Shown piece after piece: positions 1-9,689 of a DNA stretch of 64,000 nucleotides. Source of the stretch: Rhizodiscina lignyota. Taxonomy: Eukaryota; Ascomycota; Dothideomycetes; Aulographales; Rhizodiscinaceae. The first letter of the stretch is position 1; the number at the start of each line of letters is the position of its first letter. The notes under the pieces were generated by a model. It was not told the DNA's origin, ran no database searches, and saw only the letters and a program-made list of their open reading frames with translations. The stretch is from the NCBI GenBank assembly GCA_010015805.1, contig ML978141.1, positions 186,001-250,000 of the forward strand. Direction: 5' to 3'. The position numbers were made by a program, and so were the translations under genes.

Positions 1-40
1 GGGCGGCTGATGGAAGAAGGAAACGAACAAGCAAATCAGT

Positions 41-1110
41 GCGTCTGCTCGCTTTTTGTACATATGGATCCACTCGTGTATCATCGGCGTTTTCCGTTTG
101 TAAATGCCCGAATAGTAGAGGATAGAGCTCGAACTCGAACTTGGTTCTCTTTCGTTCACTTTTACACCTTCTTTTTTTTCACTGTCATAAATCGTGATGA
201 GTGCCACGGGTTGTATGCTGTGTTTGCAGCGCGTTCAATTATTAGCGGAGGCCAGTCGACTCCCACAATACTTACTCTAAAAGCTTGCCTAGAAAGGAGA
301 TGCTCGAAACTGACGACTCGCGTATCTGTGTGTTTACGGAGCGTTCGGGCATACGTGGAGTCTGTCGGACCTGTGCGATATTAACGTCGAAAGCTTCCTT
401 TGGAAGAGAGAGCCTTCTAGTTGACAACCATCATCTCTGCACTCGCAGATGATTTGGGTCTAAGTGGGCTCTATTGAGCTGGGGCTCCATAACATTGACA
501 ACTTCCTTTCGAGAGAAGATAGCCGAAGTTGCCGACCAGCGCATCTATGTGCACGCATACCTTTTGAGCATACTCGGAATGTGTTGAACTTATATGGCAT
601 TTAACGTTGAAGGCTTCTTTCAAGCGAAGGTAGTCAAGGTACTCCAAGTTGACAGTCCTCACGTCTGTGCTCTTGCAGCTGGTTTGGGGATGCGCGGGAT
701 CTATTGAGTTGACGTGGTACGAATATCGAAGAGTGTTGGAAAATGCAGGTCGTCCAAGAGAGCTTCTTCAGCAGCTGTCCGCTTGCGCCATGTTTGATCA
801 TACGTTGCGTCCACTAGACTGTGATGGCTGTAGCATTGAAAGAGTTCTTTGTCGTCCCTTGCATTTTCTAAGCTGTTGTGCCTCTTTCTTGCTCATCTTC
901 TTCCTCCGTGAACGCGAGAAAGCTCTCGAAATCTTTGAGCTGGCTAATGTCCAGAGTGATGGAAATATATATCTTTAAATTGAGTCCTAATAACGCAGCC
1001 ACCATTGTCGTTTTCGATTGCTTTCGTTGCATCAGATGCCGAATTGAGAGGCAGCACATCTCCGCGCTCGCAGACTGTTTGAACATGCACGGGGGCTCCC
1101 GCCAACTCTG
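41..1110. repeat. Degenerate ~115-bp tandem repeats
   Basis: A core resembling atctctgcactcgcag followed by a TTTG-rich stretch and a GGG/CTC stretch recurs near 41, 321, 432, 541, 661, 773 and 1055. Neighbouring copies in the middle lie 109-120 bp apart. The best pair is about 381-482 and 601-714: both run from ttaacgt[ct]gaa[ag]gcttc through a cag core to ctattgag. Read on the minus strand, a roughly 37-residue unit recurs with an EAF(N/D)V(K/N) start, so this may be a decayed protein-repeat gene. I do not recognise the repeat family. No frame stays open across the array and no intact gene is supported here. Confidence 0.5.
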
Positions 1111-1851
1111 ATTCTTCTATCACACTTACAACCTTAGACGAATTAGATCCTGCTCACTCGACTTTGGCGGGTTCTCTAGCATGCGATCATGCGATAACAC
1201 GCACTTTCTTAAGGTAACCACACTCATAACACGAGCAACCACAACGATGAAGAAGAGCAGGAGCTCGGATGTTATACGGCACTGGAAACACTCCAAAATA
1301 CATTTAACTCAATGAGTTACCTCCTTGGTACTTGATTTCAGGGGAGCATCCCAAGCCTCTTCTCGGGTATTTGTGTCCATTGCTCGGCCGCAATTTAAGA
1401 AGAATGAAACGAACTTTACGAACGCTTGGAAGGAGAACACTGGCAAGGAAAAGAAATATCAGCATGGAGACATTCCGTGCAATCGTCGAAGCCTCTCACA
1501 GAAATGATCAGGAGAGGTCGAGGTCCCGCAGGTAAATTGACATGAGAGTGAGGCCTCGTATTATCGCCGTTTCGACCCTCGACATATCTGACATACTATG
1601 GATATAAGGGATCTTATGTACAACCTTGTTCGAATAACTTTCAATGACACTAACAGTCGACTCCCTTTGCCTGTCGCCGTCTTGACTCCTACTGCTAATT
1701 CACTCAAGTGTGAGACTAGCAGAGACAAATCGAATTTGCTATATACTCTATTGTTAGACGCAGTTTTTAAAGGTATGCGTCCAACTCTAAGGAACGTGAT
1801 CTTTTCTTTTATACATCATATCCATAGTCATTACACATCATTTATACATAA
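1111..1851. other. Intergenic, no gene seen
   Basis: Short overlapping open frames occur on the plus strand, for example 1325-1535 and 1598-1939, but none has recognisable content. The last one runs into the 3' end of the minus-strand gene at 1852. I see nothing else that I can support. Confidence 0.5.
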
Positions 1852-2397
1852 TCAAGTCCTCGCGCGCGACCGTCGTCCAAACATGGCCCAGCTCGGCCGC
1901 CGAGTCTGCTCTTTCAATTCGCCCGGTCCCTCTTGCTGACCTTCAGCATCACCCTCTGTCTCTGGAACGCCAGCCAATCGAGGCTGCTCGCTGCGTCTCC
2001 GCTCCTTCTGTGCCTTCTTTTCCTTCCTGCTCATTGTCTTCGAACCGCCCTTCTCATTCAGGTATTCCTGCATTGTCTTTGTGCCGTAGAAACCGTTCAA
2101 CTGTTGCTCTGCAGTGAAGAATTGCTTCTCTTTTGCAAATTCCGCAAGTGCTTCGTAATATTCGTCGCGCGATGGGAAGCCTCGGTACGGCCTGTCGAGC
2201 TCTGGGACCGATTGGGCACGTTGACGAGCAGCTTTGATTGCGTCTTCTGAGGAGGTAATACCAGAGTCTTTGACAGGGATATTGTCGTCCTGAGTCATGA
2301 TACTCGGCGGCCGAGAAGTTCCCATGATGCTGGCCGGCTGAGAAGGCGCGAGAAGATGCCGCGTATCTGAATCCGTGGAGGGCCCCGCGGTAGCCAT
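1852..2397 (-). CDS. Uncharacterised conserved-looking protein, 181 aa
   Basis: Single-exon frame with an ATG at 2397. The N-terminal third (residues 1-60) is rich in Ser, Pro and Thr and looks disordered. A central block around residues 65-115 is ordered in appearance, with aromatic and acidic residues (RGFPSRDEYYEALAEFAKEK, then a GFYGTKTMQEYL stretch). The C-terminus is highly charged, with a KEKKAQKERRR run that could act in nuclear targeting. There is no signal peptide or membrane segment. I cannot assign a function. The codon usage and the clean central block favour a real gene. Confidence 0.6.
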   Translation of the reverse strand: MATAGPSTDSDTRHLLAPSQPASIMGTSRPPSIMTQDDNIPVKDSGITSSEDAIKAARQRAQSVPELDRPYRGFPSRDEYYEALAEFAKEKQFFTAEQQLNGFYGTKTMQEYLNEKGGSKTMSRKEKKAQKERRRSEQPRLAGVPETEGDAEGQQEGPGELKEQTRRPSWAMFGRRSRART

Positions 2398-3822
2398 GGT
2401 TGCGGAATGTGGAGCTGTAAGATTGTATTCCAGCGGCGGATTTTGAAGATAGAGAATTGCGAGAAGCTTTCAACTACATTGATTGAGAAGAACCGTCAAA
2501 TACACTACTGCCAAGGTATGAAGTTGAATGAAAGGTAGAGAAACCGTGACATCTACATATCGTCCCACAATGGTAGTTCAGGATTGCTCGCATCGCCACC
2601 TAACGTGATCAGCACGCTTGCAGCAAATCCCGGCTGACGCGGAAAACCAGCAGCCATAGAGCTAACCCCTCGAACACCACGTGCATCAACAAGCGTTCCA
2701 TCCTTTTTCTGAGCGGGATGCTGCAATCAGTATTGTGTCGCGTGCTGTGGGCGCGCACGCGGACCGAATTTGATATCTCCGACAATAGAAACCTTAGAGA
2801 GTGGAAACTGCGCGATGATATGGTGAGAAGAGCCGGATTTAACGCGACTTTGCGTTTGAAAAGAAACGATTTCTGGGGTTGAGCCGGGGTTCATCAGTCT
2901 CTAAGAAATGGTTGGAGTCAGCCAGCAAGGCTCCATTTCCCCTGATCTGAGTGGAAAGGCCATCAACTATCAGCCACGTTTGGCACTCAGCCTGATATAA
3001 AGACGAGCTGCCACCCCCTTTCTCGTCATGAAACACTCAAGTCTCGGTCCGATTTAGTTGCGGAGCGAACCACCGGACAACTCGCTCTGTTAGTCGTCTC
3101 CTTCGGCGATGCCGACTTTGTTTTTCACTGTTGGCATCCGTGCACCGGAGCTGATCTGGACGTCCAACCGCGGCCTCGAAATCGCGCCTTACTACTTGCC
3201 GCTTTCGAGACGTCCTCCGCCTACGAAGTCCAAGAGACTCTCAGTTGAAGTTCTTCATGAGCACAACCTCGGCAGCGCAGTTTCTGGCTGCTTAGTTGAG
3301 ACGCGGAGTACAACCTGCGTCGGTGAATATTAACTACAGCAGACCCCCGAATAAAACGGAGATCCCGATGTCCTCTGTCTAGCTTCAGCAGAGATGAGGT
3401 AATAACTCAATTTGAATTGAAGGTTCCATGTGAATATGGCCAAGGCGTTGTGGAGGATCCTCTGGCGCCCGCTATGAGAACCTTGTCAGCCGTGCCACGG
3501 CCGCAACGTCGGGCCCGTTATCGCTATATATCTCTTTATTTGGCTTACATGTAATCCTCCTCAGTACATCATCTTTCATACTTGGTCACTAAGACCTTCA
3601 CAGCCGCGGTACTTTGCCCTTTCGTTGCGATACGAGCTTTAAGTCTGTCTTGCTTACTTTTTCCCCACCTTCAACTTCCCTTTCCTACAATCTGACACCC
3701 ATCGTTACTGATTACTTTTTACGTCCTTGGGGATGTCCTGTTGCTATTTACCAGGCAACGAACCCGTCGAATAGAGCTGGCGAAACGAACATCCAATATT
3801 CTTCCCACACCAGTTTATCAGT
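2398..3822. other. Intergenic, upstream of two genes
   Basis: This stretch separates the minus-strand gene ending at 2397 from the plus-strand P450, so it should hold both promoters. Open frames at 2839-3036, 3109-3333 and 3614-4051 lack recognisable content. The last is an overlapping shadow of the P450 start. Confidence 0.5.
3523..3538 (+). promoter_or_regulatory. TATA-like element of the P450 gene
   Basis: gctatatatctcttta lies about 290 bp upstream of the P450 start codon and is followed by a pyrimidine-rich leader. This fits a fungal core promoter with a long 5' UTR. Assignment is from sequence only. Confidence 0.3.
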
Positions 3823-5476
3823 ATGGCATACAGCCCGGTCGTCTTTGCGGCGATCAGCCTTCTGGCAGCCCTTATCGGCTTCGCGACATTCAAGCAGGTT
3901 AAACTCTACTACTCACGCCGAAGGCTCGCCCTCGAAAATGGCTGCAAACCCATCCAAGGACGTTTCCCACACAAAGACCCTATCCTGGGCACAGATTACA
4001 TGCGCGAAGGCATGGCAGCCAAGGCGAAATTCAAGGCGCTGGAGCGTGTAAGCGGCCTGTTCGACCGCCTGGGCGCAACATACTCATTCCGCCTCTTCCA
4101 TAAGACCATGGTCATGACCGCGGAGCCAGAGAACATTAAAGCTATTCTCTCTGTCAAATTCAATGACTACGGTAGCGGTAATCGCGCCAAGGTTCTCGGG
4201 CCTTTACTTGGACGCGGCATCTTCACGACAGACGGCGAATCCTGGGCGCACTCGCGAGCCATGATCCGACCCAACTTCACCAGACACCAAGTGTCGAATT
4301 TAGATGCTGTAGAAGAGTATGTCCAGGACATGTTCAAGCTGATTCCACGCGATGGGAGCGAAGTGGATCTGCAGCCCCTCTTTTTCCGGCTCACCATGGA
4401 TAGCGCAACGGAGTTTCTATTCGGCCAGTCGGTGCACTCACTGCGTCCAGATATTCCTGGTATCCCATCTGGCAACGCATTTGCACGAGCTTTCGATCTT
4501 GCGCAATATCACTGTTCCCTGCGATTCCGCATGGGACTGCTGGCTTCGATCAAGGGACAGCCCAAGGAAGACGTCGAGGCGATCCAGACGTGCCACGCAT
4601 ATGTCGAGCGCTTCGTTGATGATGCAATCCGCTATCGGGAAAAGTACAGTTCCGGGGATGGTCCCTCCGAGAAACGGTATACATTCCTCTACGAGCTGGT
4701 AAAAGAGACTATGGATCGCGTTAGGCTAAGGGACGAGGTAATGAATCTACTTCTCGCAGGGCGAGACACAACGGCCAGCTTGCTGAGCAATCTCTTTCAT
4801 CATCTCGCAAAGAGGCCCGAAGTCTGGAAGCACCTTCATGCCGAGGTAGCAACACTAGACGGAGCGCGTCCGGGTTTCGAGCAGCTGAAGGAGTTGACGT
4901 ATCTGCAACGCTGCATCAAAGAGTGTAAGCTTTGACATAACACTCTGAATCCGGGAGTTCGCTGACTGACCGTACCATATACAGCCCTCCGCCTCAACCC
5001 ACCCGTTCCTGGCATTCTCCGTGAGGCAATCAAAGACACCGTCCTTCCTGTCGGTGGCGGCGTCGACGGTAAATCGCCACTCTTCGTCAAACGCGGCACC
5101 CTCTTCTCGCTCTCAGTCTACGGTATGCATCGACGAAAGGATATTTACGGGCCGAACGCAAGAGAATTCGATCCAGATAGATGGGAGAAGCTAAGACCTC
5201 AGGGTTGGGTACGTGATCACTTTATACTACTTCTTGTAGTCGTACCATGCACGAATGCGCTGACTGGGTGTGATGCAGGAATACCTTCCCTTCAACGGTG
5301 GCCCACGAATCTGCATTGGCCAACAATATGCCTTGACCGAAGCGGCATATGTGATAGTGCGCATGCTGCAAGAATATCAGAGTATGGAGAGTCACGATCC
5401 GCTGCCGTGGCTTGAGCAGATGGCTGTGACGTGCTGCTCTGCGAACGGAGTCAAGGTTGCGCTTACGCCTGCTTGA
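3823..5476 (+). CDS. Cytochrome P450, CYP52-like
   Basis: Three exons, 3823-4924, 4985-5208 and 5279-5476, give 507 residues. An N-terminal hydrophobic anchor (about residues 5-25) places it in the ER membrane. The I-helix AGRDTT motif is at 312-317. The ExxR motif is E367-S-L-R370, with the intron splitting the serine codon. A DPDRW block precedes the heme loop [10 protein letters not shown] at 447-456, with Cys454 as heme ligand. AGRDTT and [12 protein letters not shown] are hallmarks of the CYP52 clan of n-alkane and fatty-acid omega-hydroxylases. Omega-hydroxylation of fatty chains by NADPH-P450 reductase-supplied electrons is therefore the likely reaction, but the substrate is inference. 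All key residues are present and the length is normal, so the gene looks functional. Confidence 0.93.
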
Positions 5477-6310
5477 ATGTTGGTGATGGGCACGGCGAAA
5501 CGTACGACCATGTATAAATGAGTGTGCGATTGGAGCGTGTGCTCTTAGCATGTTTGTGTGGCTGTAATAGCTGCTGGATATTCGAAGAGATCAATGTCGA
5601 GGTCTGCATGACATAGATGATGTCGACATGATATTAAGCGTGGTTGGAGCTACAAATTGTAGCAAATACGAATTTCTGCCATCTGAGCTGACCATCACCT
5701 TCCAGACAAATCTGATATTGCTCATGATGAAGCGGTAGCCAACCCCATTGAGCCTTGGCACGCTAGCGTTCGGCTTTAAATTTACTTCGTCCTTTGCATC
5801 TTATGCTTAACAGCATAACAACAATGCACATCAGTGCTACTGTCTCCTGATCTGGGTGGACACCGTGTCATTGTGCAGGTCCAAAAAAAGAACGACTTGC
5901 GCAGTGTTCGCAATGTTCAAAACCATGAACCACCGCAGAGAATGCTAATTCAAGATGCTGGAGGAGACGTCCTAGGTATATTGGCTGCGAATGGGTCCAG
6001 ATCTGGTGGTGCAGCCAGGTCAGCTGAACATGATTCTAAGTCAGGCCAGGTCTTTGGTGTCCAATTACAGTCCGACATGTTGCGTTGACGCCACAGTGCA
6101 CCATCACCTTTTGAGGCGCAGAGGGCGCTCTCCAGGGCGCACCTCCGGGCGCACAATCTTCGACATGATGCCTGCTCTTCCAAATATTCTCTTTTCATTT
6201 CTCTTCTCTCACGATGTCCTCATTGCAACCACCTAACTCCTGAAAAACCAGTCAGTTACTCTACTACTCTTTCGAGACACAAAATCGATTTCCCTCCGAT
6301 TTCCACGACC
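5477..6310. other. Intergenic
   Basis: This lies between the P450 stop and the zinc-finger gene. It contains only short overlapping frames (for example 5834-6088) without recognisable content. A pyrimidine-rich stretch at about 6180-6230 and the run up to 6300 look like the 5' leader of the next gene. Confidence 0.5.
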
Positions 6311-7631
6311 ATGTCCTCTGAACAAAGGTACGACTACTTTTTCGAGCACTTTCTCAATGAAAGCATCGCCGATGCTTTTACATTCGGTGAGACTCCTGCA
6401 ACTTCCACTAGCGAATTGCTCCACGAGAAAGAGATGGTCGATCAACACCAAGACAGACAGTTCTTCTACGATGATACAAACACGTCCAACCCGAATCCGG
6501 AATTCGAGTCGCTCGGCGAACCTGGCTACCTTGACTCAGCTTTGGACTTCAACAATCTAGCCGAATGGCAGCCCTCTGCTTCGAATGTGGAGGCCCTCCC
6601 TCAGCCAAATGTCGTAACCAACGTCACTGGAAGTAACCATACATTCCTCGGCACTGGATGCCTTCGCGACTACAACGACACATTCTCAACATTCGCTACT
6701 GGCACGGCTGGTTGTTCTGCTGCTTGGGGTGACAACGTCTACGCACACGCCCTCGAGACGCCCGACATGGGTGCGGTGCAACAGGGACCCGCCAGCGGCT
6801 CATACACGGAGCCAATCGACGTGAGTTTTTTTTTATAGTTCAACGCTAACAGGGCGCACAACAGGCCGCGCCGTACGCTCACGACGAATCGAATTCATTG
6901 GACGGGACGTTGCCGCTGCCATTGCATATGCATGTGGGACCGAGCACCACTCCAATGCCAGCACACGCACCAAAAGTTGATATCAACGTCGAGTGGTCCG
7001 GACCACAGAAATGTGATTGGCCAGCCTGTATCTCCAAGGCAACTTTCCGTTCTCGTTCGACGCTTATGGACCACATCAGAAACATCCATACTTATCCTTT
7101 GCTCTGCACTTATCCAGGCTGTACTCATAAGAAGCTTTTGGAAAGCGATGTGATCTCAGAAGGCACAAGGAGACTATTCACAGCACTAGTCGAGCATATC
7201 CATGCATCGAAAGCAAGTGTGATCATGTGTTCTCGCGGAAGGATAAGATGATGGAACATGCGCGAGACAAACACGAGTTATTCTACTGTTCGCGCAACCA
7301 CTGCTATGTGGTAGTATGTGCAGATCAGAGGCAGTCGCATTCCGAAGAGGGCCATGGACTGTTTGAATGTGCTATTGGTTCCTGCGCATCGGGGGAGAGA
7401 TCGTGCTTCCTTGAGGAGGATATTGATCGACATCTGCGAAGGGTGCATGGCATATGGTTACCGAGTTTGCTAATTAGAACTGCCACTTGTGATACCAAAA
7501 AGACGAAACTGTGCACGTTCAGGCAGGGGCGACAATGCCGGATAAGATGCGTAGAGATTGTCCATCTTGTTTTGCTAGCACGGCCAGCTAAGCACCAGCG
7601 GTGCTCTTGTTCTGGTAGCTTCAGTCAATGA
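6311..7631 (+). pseudogene. C2H2 zinc-finger protein gene with a frameshift
   Basis: Exon 1 (6311-6820) encodes an acidic, Asn/Thr-rich N-terminus. A 44-bp intron (6821-6864, GTGAGT..CAACAG) leads in phase into exon 2. Finger 1 is C-x4-C-x5-F-x5-L-x2-H-x4-H from CDWPAC. Finger 2 starts LCTYPGCTHKK, then the frame breaks near 7130-7137. The +2 frame continues it exactly as AFGKRCDLRRHKETIH, followed by finger 3 (KCDHVFSRKDKMMEHARDKH) and a further Cys/His block. The C-x5-F spacing of finger 1 is restored if one base is missing in finger 2. Either the gene is disrupted or the assembly has a one-base error. An intact version would be a DNA-binding nuclear regulator. The end after about 7450 looks poorly conserved. 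Confidence 0.7.
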
Positions 7632-7769
7632 AATTTCTCTCCTACATCCGCCTCCAGTACGATCAAGCTGCACAGCTGCACGATAATCTGCTTTTATCGT
7701 GGTCTTTGTAATCAGGCATCTTCATACCCCAAACTACAATCAGTGCAGCTAACTGACTCGCCTCCATCT

Positions 7770-8148
7770 TCAGTCTGATACGTGAATACTTTCAGGCCCG
7801 GCTTCCCATTCGGCTTGTATAAAATGCTCTACGCCATCTGAACCCCAGATAACGTTTAAGACTACGGTCGCGTGTACATGGTGACAAAATTGCAGCTCAT
7901 GAACACAGAGGCATTCATTTCGCACTTGAACAGCGTGAGGTCTGCTTTCAAGCACCTGCAGGAGAAGCTTGATAGCGTGTTGGTGGACAAGATGAAGAGG
8001 GAAGTTGCAGTTGGGTAGTCGATAACAATGTTTCCGAAGGGCGTTGATGAGGTTTTGGATTGTGATATTTGCTGGCTTGTTAAGATGAACGAGGGGGATT
8101 AGACGACAGAGTCCATAGATGAATTGATCAAGGAAGTGGTGGACTCAG
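7770..8148 (-). other. Unrecognised long open frame, possible exon or remnant
   Basis: The minus strand is open for about 125 codons, from just after a TGA near 8150 down to the TGA at 7770-7772. There is no ATG near its upstream end. The translation looks protein-like, with HHFLDQFIYGLCRLIPLVHL, KPANITIQNLINALRKHC, HAIKLLLQVLESRPHAVQ and a C-terminal FIQAEWEAGPESIHVSD. An AG at the upstream edge (cctgag) could be a 3' splice site, making this a last exon. I do not recognise the family. It could also be a truncated remnant. Confidence 0.35.
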
Positions 8149-8538
8149 GATGAGGTTATACCCGTTCTTATTCATTTCGTGCCGAAGTATCCCGCAATGT
8201 CCTTTACATAAACTCTGCGAATAGACTAAAATGTTCCTCCGTTGCGCCGGGGTCGCCTTGGTTGCCTCGTCATCCGCGGCATCGCGACAACGACGCTGGG
8301 TTCAAGCCTTTCAGAATCGCCCTCTCCGGACATGTACGATCTCATTCGGACGAGGTCTATTCGTGGACAAGATCTATAGACCGTAGTGGCGGTCCCGTGT
8401 CCGGTTGCAAGTCCTGCTCGTTATCGACGTCTCGTCTGAAGGCTATTTCTGTGATCGAGAGATGTCCCGCGAGACACGGTTATCCTCTTCGACCTCAGAC
8501 TTTAATGATACTCCAAGCATTTCAGCCTTGCCATCTTC
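8149..8538. other. Intergenic
   Basis: There are only short overlapping frames and no recognisable content. It holds the downstream side of NCE101 and the possible upstream part of the 7770-8148 frame. Confidence 0.4.
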
Positions 8539-8823
8539 TCAGCCTTCCTTCTTGCTGAACATCTCTTCCCACGCAATGCCCCACCTCCTCTTAAACACGT
8601 CGACAGTCTGTTCCGCGGTGCGGCCTTTCTCCTTCTCCTCGCGATGGACGCGGTTCGCGGCAGCAAGGACGCCGATTGAGGCAGCGAAGATAGGATCAAT
8701 GGTTCTGTTTTGGAACAATGGAATGTTAGGCATGTGATGCAGCGCAATTTGAATGCGATTCGCCAGTTTGGAAGAATGTGAGGCGCAGACTTACTTCGAT
8801 ATAATGTACATCGGCGCCGCCAT
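8539..8823 (-). CDS. NCE101: Nce101-like small membrane protein (non-classical export protein 1)
   Basis: Two exons, 8795-8823 and 8539-8704, joined across a 90-bp GTAAGT..CAG intron, give 64 residues starting MAAPMYIISK. The family signature follows: a TIDPIFAASIGVLAAANRV segment that is the single short membrane helix, then a REEKEKGRT basic/acidic turn and an FKRRW end. Yeast Nce101 is a 53-residue protein implicated in export of leaderless proteins, and its DPLLAIMVG stretch aligns with DPIFAASIG here. The first exon is only 29 nt, so the gene is easily missed by ORF calling. The match is by memory of the family. Its molecular role is poorly known. Confidence 0.8.
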
Positions 8824-9689
8824 CTCTGAGTACTGTAGTGCTTAGAGCACGATGTGAGGTCCTGATTAGACGGCCAAAGTAAGTTGATCTTCTGAGGCTG
8901 AATGATATGTGATGGGAACGTATTAGTGGGAGCCTCTTTTGCTATTCAAAGGGCAAGTGCCTCGCTCGTCTCAATGAGGAAAGGCGTAGGATAATCTCCA
9001 AGGCTTAGGACAGGGAATGAACGGATCACTTTTCAGAGATTCAACTTCCTGTTCTTTTCATTGCACTTTGATCAAGATACTTATACTAATGGACAAGCAG
9101 GATGATCACGGTGAATCCCTACAATGAAGCTCCTAGACTACTATAATGGTCCTAGAGTCTTCCGACTCGAATCATAAACAGACGACTAGGCTGCGGATAC
9201 CCTCTGCGGACGAAAGCCAGTCCGTCTCCATGGTGTATGAATCGCCCAATAGCGTAGCATTTCGCCAAGGCGATCACACTAGGTCAAAAGGATCCTGCAT
9301 GAAGAACGAACTGGGAGGATTCTGTAGTCACTCGAGCGTGGCTGTACACGCCATACAAGGGCTGTTGCAGGCTTGGCCTTAAAGCTAGTGTCAGGGTGTA
9401 GGACCACGATTGACGACGACCACTGACGACTATGGTGTGGTGCAGAGAACGCATGTTTTTCAACCTCGTTGTTTCCTTTTTGTTCTTTCATTCGTGTCTC
9501 TTATTTTATCTCATCCCGTCCGCCCAAGGGCGTCGACCTGAGCAAGCGCGTTTTCCCTTCATTTTTTTGGTCCAGGTCACACGACTTTCTTGGTGGGTCG
9601 ATTCAGCCTTGCATCGGGCCTGGCACAAAAGTCTCAATTGCGAAACACCAAAAGACCGGAGTCTACTGTGCGCTTAACGTAGTCATCCC
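8824..9689. other. Intergenic
   Basis: No supported gene. Short frames at 9146-9382 and 9432-9693 overlap in several phases. A T-rich leader at about 9465-9575 precedes the HET gene. Confidence 0.45.
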
